From contig CAJNDT010003557.1 of NCBI GenBank assembly GCA_905221615.1, positions 135,001 to 199,000 of the forward strand: a stretch of DNA of 64,000 nt, given 5' to 3'. The stretch comes from Symbiodinium sp. CCMP2592. Lineage: Eukaryota > Sar > Dinophyceae > Suessiales > Symbiodiniaceae. Below the pieces are notes generated by a model. The model searched no databases, was not told the DNA's origin, and worked only from the letters and a program-made list of their open reading frames with translations. The position numbers were made by a program, and so were the translations under genes. Shown here in pieces: positions 53,041 through 63,674 of this stretch. How positions within the stretch are numbered: the stretch's first letter is position 1; each line of letters starts with the position of its first letter.

Positions 53041-54144
53041 ATGAGAAGCTCAGTTTCACATAGAGCGAAGTGGATTGCAAAACAGACCCAGCCAGAGGTT
53101 GAAGTCATTGGGTCACATACTCCGGAAAGTACGCCAGAATGCAAGCAGTACGCCCTAGACAACATTGTGGACTACTGGAGGCATCTCTGGACTACAACCC
53201 GATGGACCTCGCAGGAAAGAGACGCGGTTGTGGATAAAGTAGTTGCCACTCTTCGGAAGCATGCCAAAAACCTTGAACCAGGTGAGCCTCCAAGCCTCGA
53301 GGACTTCCTTAAAGTGGCCAAAAGGTGCAAAGGGGCCCATGGAGTGGATGGGTGGACAAACTCTGAGATCAAGTGCTTGCCAAAGGCTGCGTTGGGCGAA
53401 GATTGGGAAACCATGGGGGAGGCCATGAATGTTGGATATGAGCCCAGCATCCTTAAACATGCGAGAATGGTTATGCTCCCAAAGGCGAATAAAATCAATG
53501 ATCGCGGGCAAATCAAGCCGGAGGGCTTAAGACCTATCTCGATTTGTAGCGTCTGGTGGAGAGTGTACTCGACTACTTGGGTCAAGTCCAGTGCGGTTTC
53601 GGAATGGCGCAAATCACACATTCCTGACTGGATCGCTGGAGGGCCGAGCTCCGCAGGACCAGAGACCATTGCGGCGATTGCTGAGAGTCAGCTCAATCAA
53701 GGGGCCTATTTGGCCACACTTGATCTTTCACATGCCTTCGACACTGTCTCGGTCGCGGTGTGTGAGAAAGTGATGGCTCGGCTTCTGCCGGGCTCCATGT
53801 TGGGTTGGAACCGGCTGATGTGCGCACATTGGGGAGATCAGAAACGGTGGCTTCAATATGAAGGTCACACTTCCTTTCAGCCCATTACGACCGTGGTTGG
53901 CGTACCTCAGGGAGATCCAGCCTCACCATTGGCACTGGCAATACTGTTGGCCTCTGCTGCTTTGTCGGTTCGGGATAAATGTTTGCACGAAGGCTTTTGC
54001 ACTAAGCAATTGATCTACATGGACGATCGAACCATGTTCACTTCAAGTGCGCATCATCTTACAACGATGGTTCAGCATTGGGGAGGCGGAGACAGCGGCG
54101 ATGAAGTTCATCGGACATCCTGGGAAATCGCAGTTTGCACATAA
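53041..54144 (+). CDS. LINE-3 reverse transcriptase domain, catalytic motifs intact
   Basis: Stop-free from ATG 53041. Motifs by residue: KGAHGVDGWTNSEIK (about 98-112), HARMVMLPKANK (about 140-151), GLRPISICSVWWRVYSTTW (about 162-180), LATLDLSHAFDTVSV (about 224-238, first Asp), VVGVPQGDPASPLALAI (about 285-301), QLIYMDDRTMF (about 324-334, YMDD). The true reading shifts by one base near 54085, where EAETAAMKFIGHPGKSQFA continues. The preceding linker at 52736-53044 is in another frame. The domain itself shows every catalytic residue, in contrast to its broken endonuclease. Confidence 0.85.
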   Translation: MRSSVSHRAKWIAKQTQPEVEVIGSHTPESTPECKQYALDNIVDYWRHLWTTTRWTSQERDAVVDKVVATLRKHAKNLEPGEPPSLEDFLKVAKRCKGAHGVDGWTNSEIKCLPKAALGEDWETMGEAMNVGYEPSILKHARMVMLPKANKINDRGQIKPEGLRPISICSVWWRVYSTTWVKSSAVSEWRKSHIPDWIAGGPSSAGPETIAAIAESQLNQGAYLATLDLSHAFDTVSVAVCEKVMARLLPGSMLGWNRLMCAHWGDQKRWLQYEGHTSFQPITTVVGVPQGDPASPLALAILLASAALSVRDKCLHEGFCTKQLIYMDDRTMFTSSAHHLTTMVQHWGGGDSGDEVHRTSWEIAVCT

Positions 54145-55095
54145 AAACGACCCCAACTTCGCTCTGGGCATCGAGATCCTTGGGGCATCCTTGGGGGATG
54201 TTGCGTCCGAGAAGCAACTTCGAACTCAAAATCGCCTTCGGGAAGCTATGCATAATCTTGATAGGATCGGGCATCTGCCCAGGGGCATTTGGGGTAGATT
54301 GGTTGACTCCAAAGTCTTCGCGCTCTCCAAAGTGCTGTATGGGGCGATCTCGGCGCCGCCTTCGAAGCAGGAGGTCATGCAGTATGATAAGAAGCTTTGG
54401 CAAATGGCAGGCAAGTTGAACTACGCGGTAGCTCATTTGAGAGCGTTGATAGGCGGGGCTTCCACCCAATGGAGTGCTGCTTACGGTTGGAGGGCTGTCA
54501 ACCTGCTTCGGCGAACAACAAAGTGGGCGAGGCTGCTCGATTTCAATCTGGACTTCCTTACGCTGCGGTCGTTGGTCCGTGATGCCCTTGATGAGCTTGG
54601 GTGGACTCCGGAGGGAAATGGTTGGCGACATGCGGGCGGATTGTGGTTTCTTCAACCTGAGTTCGGATGCGCATCGAGTGGGGCACATGATGGCACATGC
54701 TACGAGAATCCTGGCGTCGATTGCACTACAGCAAGTTGGCCGCCAGTAATAGGCATAAGCTGCAGGGTGAACTGATCCCACCAGAGAAAGAGCAAAGATG
54801 TACCAAAGTTAGGCAGAAGGCACGATTGCATCGCAACGTGGGGTTCTGCCTCGTCACGGGGGCCATCCAAAGTGCAAAAGTGCGGGCTATAGGGCGTGCT
54901 GGAAAAGAGATCAGATGCGGAATCTGTCATCAAGTTGGCCATTCGTGGGATGAGCTCAGACACTGTGTTAAGCAAGCTGCACCGGCGCATTTCTCCAGAG
55001 AGTCGCTCGAGCATGATGTTCTCTCGAGGCGATTTGTATGGGATCCGCAATGGATTCCGTTATACGCTTCAAAGGTGAAGAAGCAACTGCAGTGA
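54047..55095 (+). pseudogene. LINE-3 thumb/connection and Cys-His tail
   Basis: Frame 54047-54775 carries ALGIEILGASLGDV, GIWGRLVDSKVFALSKVLYG and ALDELGWTPEGNGWRH. It then changes frame twice (FFNLSSDAHRVGHMM near 54650-54690, then 54697-55095). The end contains CGICHQVGHSWDELRHC, a C-x2-C-x4-H-x6-H-C type zinc motif, and stops at 55093-55095. A Cys-His end after the RT is typical of LINE proteins and may bind the RNA. Confidence 0.68.
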
Positions 55096-56056
55096 TCGCG
55101 ATTATGTTCGGCATCCACTTTGATACAACTTTCGTGCACTTGCATGAGGTGAACAGGGTCCGCGTCCGCCCGGCCACAGGATTCACAGCAAAAGAGAAAC
55201 AACTCAGATAGAAAAAAAGGCAAACAACGCCGGCGGTGACAGAGCACCCCCTGCACGCTTCGTGGATTTCCATCACAGCTTACATCCCGAGGCGGAATCT
55301 GTCGAAAGATGTCGAAAGTTGCAGAGCGATCCATCCCTTACCGCACTGGGAATTTTGTGTCACCTGCACGAGCTACTGAACTGACTTGGTGGAAACCCTG
55401 ATGTGTTGATAGGAGGGTCAGGAGTCAGAGGGAGCCTTTCTGTATCTTCGAGCAAAGGCTGGAAGGGCTGGCTGAAATTGCACGAAGTGTTTGGCAACGT
55501 CGTAATACGAACGCCAGGCAAAACAGTATAAAAAAACAAAACAGCTGGCGAGCAAGATGCTTGATAATGATACTGCAAAATAAACACACACACACACACA
55601 TACTTTGGCAAAATCTTGAACTGCGATGATAGGTAGTCTTGCAACCTGGTCCACCGTGGTGCCCCAAACACCAATGACTCCAACTGATGCACCCACAGGG
55701 TAGACGGTCAACACGTGCCCACAAGCGAGAGCGTACGGATATGCACGGCATTCAACTGTGACCGGAGAAGACTACAATTTAACGAATGCCCAGGCACAGC
55801 AAGGGAAATGCCAGAGCCGCTGCAGCAACGAGTCGGCCCGTGCCTTGGATTTCGAGCATTCGCTTCCAAGTATGCTCGGTGGATGTTCATTGGATGAGCC
55901 CAGGTTTCTCTGCCACAAAGTCAGGAAGAGCTGGAAATTCAGTGGTTCAAGCAGTACGAAGAATTCGATACGGCATGGTCGACATGTTGCCCTAAAAACT
56001 TCCGAAAACCCGAAACCCGAGCCTAAAAGCCGCACCAACTACGCGGGGCATTGATC

Positions 56057-56093
<37 letters not shown>

Positions 56094-56555
56094 AGTAATC
56101 CCTTCCCCCTAATATTAAAGCCACCCCAAATATAGAATTAATTCGCCGCCAGGATTTCGCGATTTCGGGCCCACAATTGAAAGTCAATGAAAAACATTTG
56201 GGGGAGCTAGGATTGTATGAGTTTTATTAGAGCCAAAGACTACGGCAGTACTAATCAGACCGAAGAGACCAGAGCTTTAGGGTTTAAAAGTCTAGGGCTC
56301 AGGGCTTTATAATGTTTAGAGCTTTAGGGCTTTGGGGCTTTAGGGTTTATGGCGGGACTGTCGACTCTACAGCCGGACGGCTGCGTGATGGGCGGTCTTT
56401 GTGTCTGGCTCATTATTACTCTCAATCCGACTCATACGTGGATGCCCCGAAACCCCCCTTATATCAAATTAGAATCCCGGAAATCAAATTCCCGAAAGCA
56501 TCGCGAAGGGTTCTTCCGTGCGGAGCCCTCGAGAGAAGTACATAGATGGCAAACA
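55096..56555. other. No recognisable gene; microsatellites and telomere-like words
   Basis: (CA)n at about 55585-55602 and (TA)n at about 56057-56090. Positions 56276-56350 contain AGGGTTTAAAAG, TAGGGCTCAGGGCTTT, TTTAGGGCTTTGGGGCTTTAGGG-type words, a degenerate TTTAGGG tract. Short frames only. Confidence 0.6.
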
Positions 56556-56880
56556 TAGAATTGACTTACATGACTCGATGACTCGATACCGTACGTGACT
56601 CACTTACTTGACTCTATACCTTACTTGACTCTACACTTGCTACTTGACTCTATGCTATCTCTGTTCAACCTCATAGCACCTGAACTCTATACTTACTTAC
56701 TTACTTACTTGACTCTACTTACTTACTCACTTGACTCTATGCGATCTCTATGCTATGAACTTACTTGACTCTACTTACTTACTTACTTGACTTTATGCTA
56801 TCTCTATGCTATGTGCTATGAACTTGAATTTGACTCTATGCCTCTATGACTTACTCTCTACATCTCGGGACCTAATCTCT
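56555..56880. repeat. CTTACTTGACTCTA tandem repeats
   Basis: Units of TGACTCTA-CTTACTTACTTAC and CTATGCTATCTCTATGCTATG, same orientation, irregular lengths, immediately left of the larger satellite. Non-coding. Confidence 0.9.
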
Positions 56881-56919
56881 CTGCTAAAGCCAAGGGTGGC
56901 ACCGTCGTCATCCATCGGG

Positions 56920-58095
56920 AATGCAACCCTTCACAGGGATTGGCCACCTCGAGCGCCCAAACGCTAGGTAAAGTTGCACATTTTAAGGTTCCCGCGCAAC
57001 CCTTCCCAGGGATTGGAACTCTCGAGCGCCCAAACGCTCGGTGAAGTTACACATTTTTTAACTTAATAGGCGCGCGGCGCAACCCTTCACAGGGATTGGC
57101 CACCTCGAGCGTCCAAACGCTAGGTAAAGTTACACATTTTAGGGTTCACGCGCAACCCTTCACAGGGATTCGCCTCCTCGCGCGTTCAAGCGCTAGGTAA
57201 AGTTACATCTTAGGCGCCCCGCGCAACCCCTTCACAGGGATTCGCCTCCTCGGGCGTTCAAACGCTAGGTAAAATTACACATGTTCAGGCGCCCCGCGCA
57301 ACCCTTCACAGGGATTCGCCTCCTCGGGCGTCCAAACGCTAGGTAAAGTTACACATTTTAGGCGCCCCGCGCAACCCCTTCACAGGGATTCGCCTCCTCG
57401 GGCGTTCAAACGCTAGGTAAAATTACACATTTTCAGGCGCCCCGCGCAACCCTTCACAGGGATTCGCCTCCTCGGGCGTTCAAACGCTAGGTAAAGTTAC
57501 ACATTTTGCGGGCGTTTCGCAACCCTTCACAGGGTTTGGGTGCATTGAGCTGCATTTTGCAACCCTTCACAGGGATTGGCATTTTGCAACCGTTCACAGG
57601 GATTGGCATGGTCGAATGCACGAACGCTAGGTAAAGTTGCATTTTTTTATGTGCATTGAAATGAATTTTGCAACCCTTCACAGGGATTGGCATGGTCGAA
57701 TGCACGAACGCTAGGTAAAGTTGCATTTTCTTATGTGCATTGAGATGAATTTTGCAACCCTTCACAGGGATTGGCGTGGTCGAACGCACGAACGCTAGGT
57801 AGAGTTGCAATTTTTTATGTGCATTGAAATGAATTTTGCAACCCGTCACAAGGATTGGCGTGGTCGAGTGTTCGAATGCGAGGTAAAGTTGCAATTTTTG
57901 ATGTGCATTGAGATGAATTGTGCAACCCTTCACACAGATTGGCGTTGTCGAGTGTTCGAACGCGAGGTAAAGTTACACATTTTGTGGTGCCCGCGCAACC
58001 CTTCACAGGGATTGGCTTGGTCGAGCGGTAAAGTTGCACATTTTGGGTGCCCCGCGCAATCCTTGAGAGGGATTGGCCTCCTCGAGTGTTCTAAT
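56920..58095. repeat. Seventeen-copy satellite with two dyads per unit
   Basis: Every unit contains CAACCCTTCACAGGGATT and AACGCTAGGTAAAGTT. Left part (to about 57510): units near 73 bases with GGCGCCCCGC spacers and ACACATTTTAGG. A short transitional part follows at 57510-57600. Right part (57600-57960): units of exactly 84 bases with ATGTGCATTGA-ATGAATTTTG. The last units return to GCCCGCGCAA spacers. Because 84 is divisible by three, the minus frame 57933-57487 repeats a 28-residue peptide (with QLYLAFVHST); I treat that as a by-product. Confidence 0.95.
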
Positions 58096-58284
58096 CGGTA
58101 GGTGTGCAACAGGTACGTGACTCTGTGCTTTTGACTCTGTGACTTTACGATCCTATACACTGGATTCTACCACATAACCCCACACTCTTCGCTGATGATG
58201 CTTTCGGGCCAATATGGGCCAATTGTCTTCTAGTTTTAGATTAGGAGGAGGAGAGGCGGGGGGCGTTTAATATTAGGGGGAAGC

Positions 58285-58340
58285 GATTATATATACAGAC
58301 ATATACATATATATATATACACACACACACATATACATAC
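58285..58340. repeat. TA/CA microsatellite
   Basis: TATATACAGACATATACATATATATATATACACACACACACATA-type tract, simple sequence. Confidence 0.9.
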
Positions 58341-58944
58341 AGGGCCGCAAATTGTCACAAAACTCGGAAGAGTGTAGCGCCCCCAGCCATGGGTGCGTCT
58401 GCCGGCTGTGGTCAATGCAATGCATGATCACGTGCTTGTCACGTGGAAGCTGGGCATTCAAACCCGACCACGAAGAGCACAGAGAGGGGTTATGTACAGA
58501 CGACGAGGTGTTGGATCTGATGACCCTAACTCCAGTATCCTGACCTAGCAGTTGCGGAGCATGTGAACGATGCAAGCACAATTTGTCTTTGTGTGGGGCG
58601 GTGCTACGGCCTTCATTCAAGTGGCATTTTTGTTAATTTTGGCGCAGTTGCTTTGATGTCCTCGACCCGATATCACCTCAATGAAGGTGTTCTCCTGGGT
58701 ATGTTAACTGTGCAGGGATGGCCCCATCTGCTTATCATGAGGAAGACCCTGCACTTCTTAGGTTCGAATTTAGGATTGCAGTTTGTCACTGTCTGATGCT
58801 TTGATAGCCGACGACGGAATACAAAGCATCATTGTCTTCCGAACATTCTCATGCAGTGTCCATGTGCCTTCATACTTGATTTGGCTGTGGGGGTGGGGCA
58901 GCTTTTCCGACTGCTGGTTGCATCCCAAGTCTGTCTGGTGAGCG

Positions 58945-59040
58945 CATACTGAGGGGGGGGGGGCTTGGTTGTTGGATGGGCGGGGGGGGTAGGGGGGGGG
59001 GGGGTGAATTGAAACGGGGAGGGGGTGGGGGGGGTGGCCG
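58945..59040. repeat. Poly-G-rich tract with G-quadruplex potential
   Basis: About 95 bases with seven or more runs of five to eleven G separated by one to ten bases, G-rich on the plus strand. Minus-strand translation gives poly-Pro and is not a gene. Confidence 0.9.
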
Positions 59041-62000
59041 GAACAAGAAAAAGCAGCAGACAGGCACACTATCTTAATCCCTCCCCGCTGCCACTGAGGC
59101 AGGACCGACCCCTCAGAGTGGCAAATTGGATTCTTACATCCAGTGCGCTTGCCGGGAGCACCCGGTTTGGACCCCACTATCACCGCCGCGGCCCCGCCAC
59201 CCCCGCCCCTTCCCTCGTCTTTTCCTTGGCGAGGCAAGATGGGCTAGCTTACATTTCGTGAAGTTGATGCCAAAGCCTTAGAATTCTGGGTCTGTGTCTT
59301 GTACTTCGTTGCAAGGCTTGATTCCCCCTACAACATATTTTGAGGTTGTATACCAGAAAGTGTGATACGATGTTCTAGTAACCGTCGATGGGACAATGCA
59401 GGAAATGTGCCACCTTTCGGGTGGGATTATTGCTCAGAGCCTCAGCATGAAAACAAACGCTGACATTAAACACCATTCTAAAGCAAATGCTATCATTCAC
59501 TCAAGACCTCATCTGTATGACCTACCCCTGGCTTCCCCAACGGGCGGCGTCCGACATGGACTCTACGCCCCAAAAGCCAGAAAAGCGAGATCTAACTATA
59601 CATATCGATGCACTCTTGCCATACAGAGGGACCAAGCTTGCCTTGACAGGCAGCGTGGGGAGAAGGCCTCTTTCAATTAAGGGAGCTTCCAGCATCACCA
59701 ACTGCGCTGCACGAGGCCAGACATCTGTACCATGGACAATCTTCTTCTGTTTGGAAACATGAAACAAACCCATATCGTTGCGACGGAAGAAACCACTTCC
59801 GAGGTCCACAAGCAAATCGCCGGCTGTCGCCTCCACCTCCAGGGTCGCACCCATGGACATGTCAAGTTTGGAAGTGCACATAAACTGTGGTGCCACCTGA
59901 AGCATGCTCAGGAGGTGGTATATGGGCACGAAGTGACTCTCTCCGTAGGTCAACGCAGACGTCGTGCAGCCGCCTTAGCTGCTGACTCTTCTTTTGGACT
60001 GTGAAACTTACACAGGTGACAAAGCTCTGACAGTGTGCCCACACAGTGAACAGCGGCGTCTTTTCTCCATGTCGTTCCAGTCACAGCAATATGCACCGAC
60101 ATGCAATCGATCGGTAAATCCAAGCTCGTCACAGGATCTACCCATTTCAGCTAGTTGACGAGACCGTGGTGCCAATAGGCGGCACAAAAAGCATAGCAAG
60201 AGTCCGAGATGCCCTGCGCCTCGTAGGACAACTGGTATCCGTCCACAAAGCCTTTCGAGGCTGCGGCATGTATGGCCATGGCATTCACCTACCAACAAGA
60301 GTGCCACTGCCAGACATGCCACTTGACATTGACATCGCTCTCACGTCACCAATGATGATACGCTGTGGCGCACCTGCCACTTTCGACGACCTTGAAAAAC
60401 GAACCAATGCTGGGTTGAACTGCCCTCAATTCCACGGCAAAGATCGCGAAAACTGAAGCTGCTCGTGGTACAACAACAATGCATTCTCAGGAACTGTAGG
60501 CTTCGTAGAATTTGTGGTAGGCATCCTGTCCCACGACAAACTGGCTTGCAACGCAAACAGGCTGGGATAAGCAGTGGTGTCGCTTTGCTGTTTGCAAGGT
60601 CATTCAACATCCGGGCTGCTTGGCTCGTGCACCCAAATCTCCGCGCAAAGACATTCGGCCAGCGGCAACTGCGAGATGGACACATGTATCACTGCAATTC
60701 TGACCAGTACAAAACACAGGAACGGCGAGACCCAAACCCGTGCAGTACCTTGCCCCCGACCACAACACCCCAAGAAGGCAACAGAACCCACGGTAAACAA
60801 ATCAATCCTGCAGCTGCATTGGCAACTCCTCTACCTCCGGCACGAAAGCCTCTCATGCTCAAAACACTTGTGTGTCCTGTTGTTTGCACGGCATCGCGCT
60901 GTTGGCTATGATCTAAAACGAATGGCCCTCTGGACCTCCAACAATGGAATTGACATAGCCAAGGCTCGTCAGAAGCCGAGTCCTCCAAACAGAAGCCTCC
61001 ACGAAGGAGCTGCATGGATGTGCGGGAAAGGCGGTCTTAAAATGATGTCTTCTTCGTCTTCCGTCCCCGCGTGGTTCGTCGGAGCGCAAGTGTGCGGTTG
61101 GGGGTTGGGTGGCTGCACTATAGACAACTTGCAGATGGCATGAGCAGAGAGGCATGACCACTCTATGACAGCTCCAGACGTGAGGCGCACCCGGCAATGC
61201 TCTCTCATTCTCGGCCCTCGAAGCCCTCTAGGCCATAGTCATGCCCTTTTCTCACGGTCCTCCTGATACCGAGAAGCCCACAGCGAGAAACTCCGCCGCA
61301 TCGGCAGGCAGGCACAGTGGCGTAGGATCCGAAGCCTCTAGCCAGCCTCAGAGGACTCTAGGGGCGTAGACTTGAGAGGGTTCTGGTGAGCTTTTCCGCT
61401 GCGGAGCCATACGCTTGAGCGAAGTCAAGCGCAGGAAGAAGCCTATTTTGGATGCAATGTTCGTCATGCCGTCATGCCTGCTGAATCTATGTCAAGGAGC
61501 CATGGGTTAGGAAAGCAGAGTCGGACTCGAATACCCAGAACTGTGTCTGGATGGAAGCGACGATGACCCCGGCCTGTCCTGAGGGCTATGCCGCCATGCT
61601 TCTCAAAGTCTGAGGCAAGTCCGCGAGCCCTTGCCCAACCGTGCCTGGCTCCACAGCCACAATCCAATGAAAATCCTGGGATCTCTGACAGGCTTCTGAC
61701 TTCCGGGGGGGCAAGCACTGAAGCACGGCCAAGCTGCCTGCCCAGCTGGTGTTGCAAAGTCTGACCCCTTGGAGCAGCAAACGAAACGCCGCGCACCGGC
61801 CTCCGCCGAACTCTGGCTCGCGGCTTCCGAAGGGGGTCGGAGAGAACTTTGACGTTCAAGGCCCAGCCCTCATTTCGCCCTGGCGCCTCTGGGCACTCAC
61901 TGAAGAAAGTGATCTGGTGCTTCCCGCGCTCCAAGCGGCGGACTTTCACCTCCCGGTACCTTAGAGCCGAGCGCGGCTCGGCGGCTCCGCTCCAAGAAAA

Positions 62001-62920
62001 AAAGAGCCAACAGCCTTGGGCCTCTGGGCCTCTGGGCCTCAGCGTCTCAAGCCTTTGTCCCGTTGCCAAACACCGAGAAATCCGAACCGAGCTCCAAATC
62101 GTCGAATCGTCGACGAGAGCGATCTACCAAGAGCCCGAATCTGAGAACATCCTCGCTTTGCTTCTGGCCCGGACTCTTGCGGATCAAGCCGCTCCCAACT
62201 CGAGGGCTCCATTGCTGTGAACCCCCAACTCGAGGACTACCTTTTGGACATCTTCCGTCCTGATCCAGACAAGGACCACCTGACGCCTCAAAGAGCCATC
62301 TGGAAGTGGGGAAGCATACGAGAGCGGCAAATTGAATTCAGAATTGCGTCGCATTCTCAGAATGCAGGATGCAAAGCAATCCACATCAAGTTGAACAGTT
62401 CCTCCTTGTCATAGATTCGTAGATGAAACGAAAATATTCGGGAGCTGTTTCAGTGCTCAAGACGGTAGCAGAAAACCACTAAGCATACTGGCTTCATGAT
62501 TGGCCTACCGCCGCTTCGCTCTGAGTTGCTTTGTTGCTGGTATGCGTTCACAGGCCCTCTGTTACTTTCGAAAACGAGTACACACCGCAGGTCGTTTCCA
62601 TGGGGAATTCGAGTTTTCTATCTGGAGGCACACTAGAAACTGTCATGGCATCCGACAGAATAATGTCAAATTGATAAACGTTCATACTTGGGGGTTTGAC
62701 GAGTCACCTGAGATGATACCATGGCATAGTGAGCTCGAAACTGAACTCCTCGTCCAAGCTCGCGTGCAGCCGAATTGTTGGTACACTCAGGTACAACGTC
62801 GCGCTATTCGGCGGCATGACTACAAGCCTGGTTGTTGGTACGAATCCAAGAAAACAGCATCGCTCAACGGGGAAACCTCCGCGAACTGCAGCGAAAAACA
62901 AGACCAGCCAGCAAGCCTTA

Positions 62921-62985
62921 CGGAGAGGGAAGGGAGAGGGAAATGGAGTGAGGGAAGGGCAGGCGAGGGAGAGGGAGAGGGTCGG
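62921..62985. repeat. GA-rich purine tract
   Basis: GAGAGGGAAGGGAGAGGGAAAT followed by further GAGGG/GAAGG words; nearly all purine on the plus strand for about 60 bases. Could form triplex DNA; it distorts the frames that cross it. Confidence 0.85.
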
Positions 62986-63648
62986 TTGGTCTTCTGGTGC
63001 ACCCGTCAGGTCCGACCAACTCACGTGACCGAGATTCAAACACTGTGATCATTCTTCGCGAGCCCCCTACACAATTGAGATTGGAAATTGTGAATAAGTT
63101 TGAGGTTGAAGTAAGTTCAATTCTGGGGACTCCGCCAAACAATCCCGAGTCCAAGGCCAGCGCTCGGGGCTATGGAAAGCCCGTGTCCAGAGCCGCTGTC
63201 GTGTTAAACGAAGGCCAACCCTGAAGTTTTGCTGGGAGACCTGTCTTCGATGGGATGTGTCCAGCTAAGGGTATATACGCTCGGTATGTGCTTAGAGGCA
63301 GTCGGGGCTGTGGGCCCCATCAAGTAGCAAGACTTTTATGCAGGCCATCACCATGTCCAGATGTGTCAGGGTCCGTTGCAGCAACGATCGATGAGCAATG
63401 TCAGCCTGGGCCTGTGATGTAACGCTGCGGACAACATGTGCAAGTGCAGAGATCACTGGTGATGCTTGCATTATTGACGGAGGACCTCGAAGCGCACCAG
63501 ATCGGACTAATCAAGGCACTGCCGGTGTACAGCTGGCTTTGATGTTCATGAAAATCTCGAAGTACTTCCGAATCGATGAAGCCTAAACCCGGACATACGG
63601 CAAGGGCTAGCTTGACAGTTGGCCAAGTGAGGTCTGGAGCCACACAAG

Positions 63649-63674
63649 GTCACACACACACACACACTCACACA
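63649..63674. repeat. CA microsatellite
   Basis: About twelve CA units with one interruption; minus-strand reads as Cys-Val. Confidence 0.95.

Larger units (their letters stand above)
51960..55098 (+). mobile_element. LINE-3-copy: degenerate non-LTR retrotransposon with intact RT core
   Basis: Endonuclease remnant (about 51980-52730), helical linker (52736-53044), RT (53041 to about 54085), thumb and connection (about 54085-54700), zinc-finger tail (54697-55095). Five or more frame changes and an in-frame TGA at 52104-52106 break it. No RNase H. RT motifs differ from both other LINE copies, so this is a third lineage. The 5' end is probably truncated, because no start of the endonuclease is seen. 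Confidence 0.82.

Noticed and set aside
54059-54781. 240-codon minus-strand frame
   Set aside because: Antisense shadow of the LINE-3 thumb region.
61464-62069. 201-codon minus-strand frame
   Set aside because: GC-rich with Arg/Gly/Pro bias and no domain; the opposite strand is open over much of the same interval.
62500-63048. 182-codon plus-strand frame
   Set aside because: Starts at TTG, and its last third is a GA-rich purine tract giving Glu/Gly/Arg strings.
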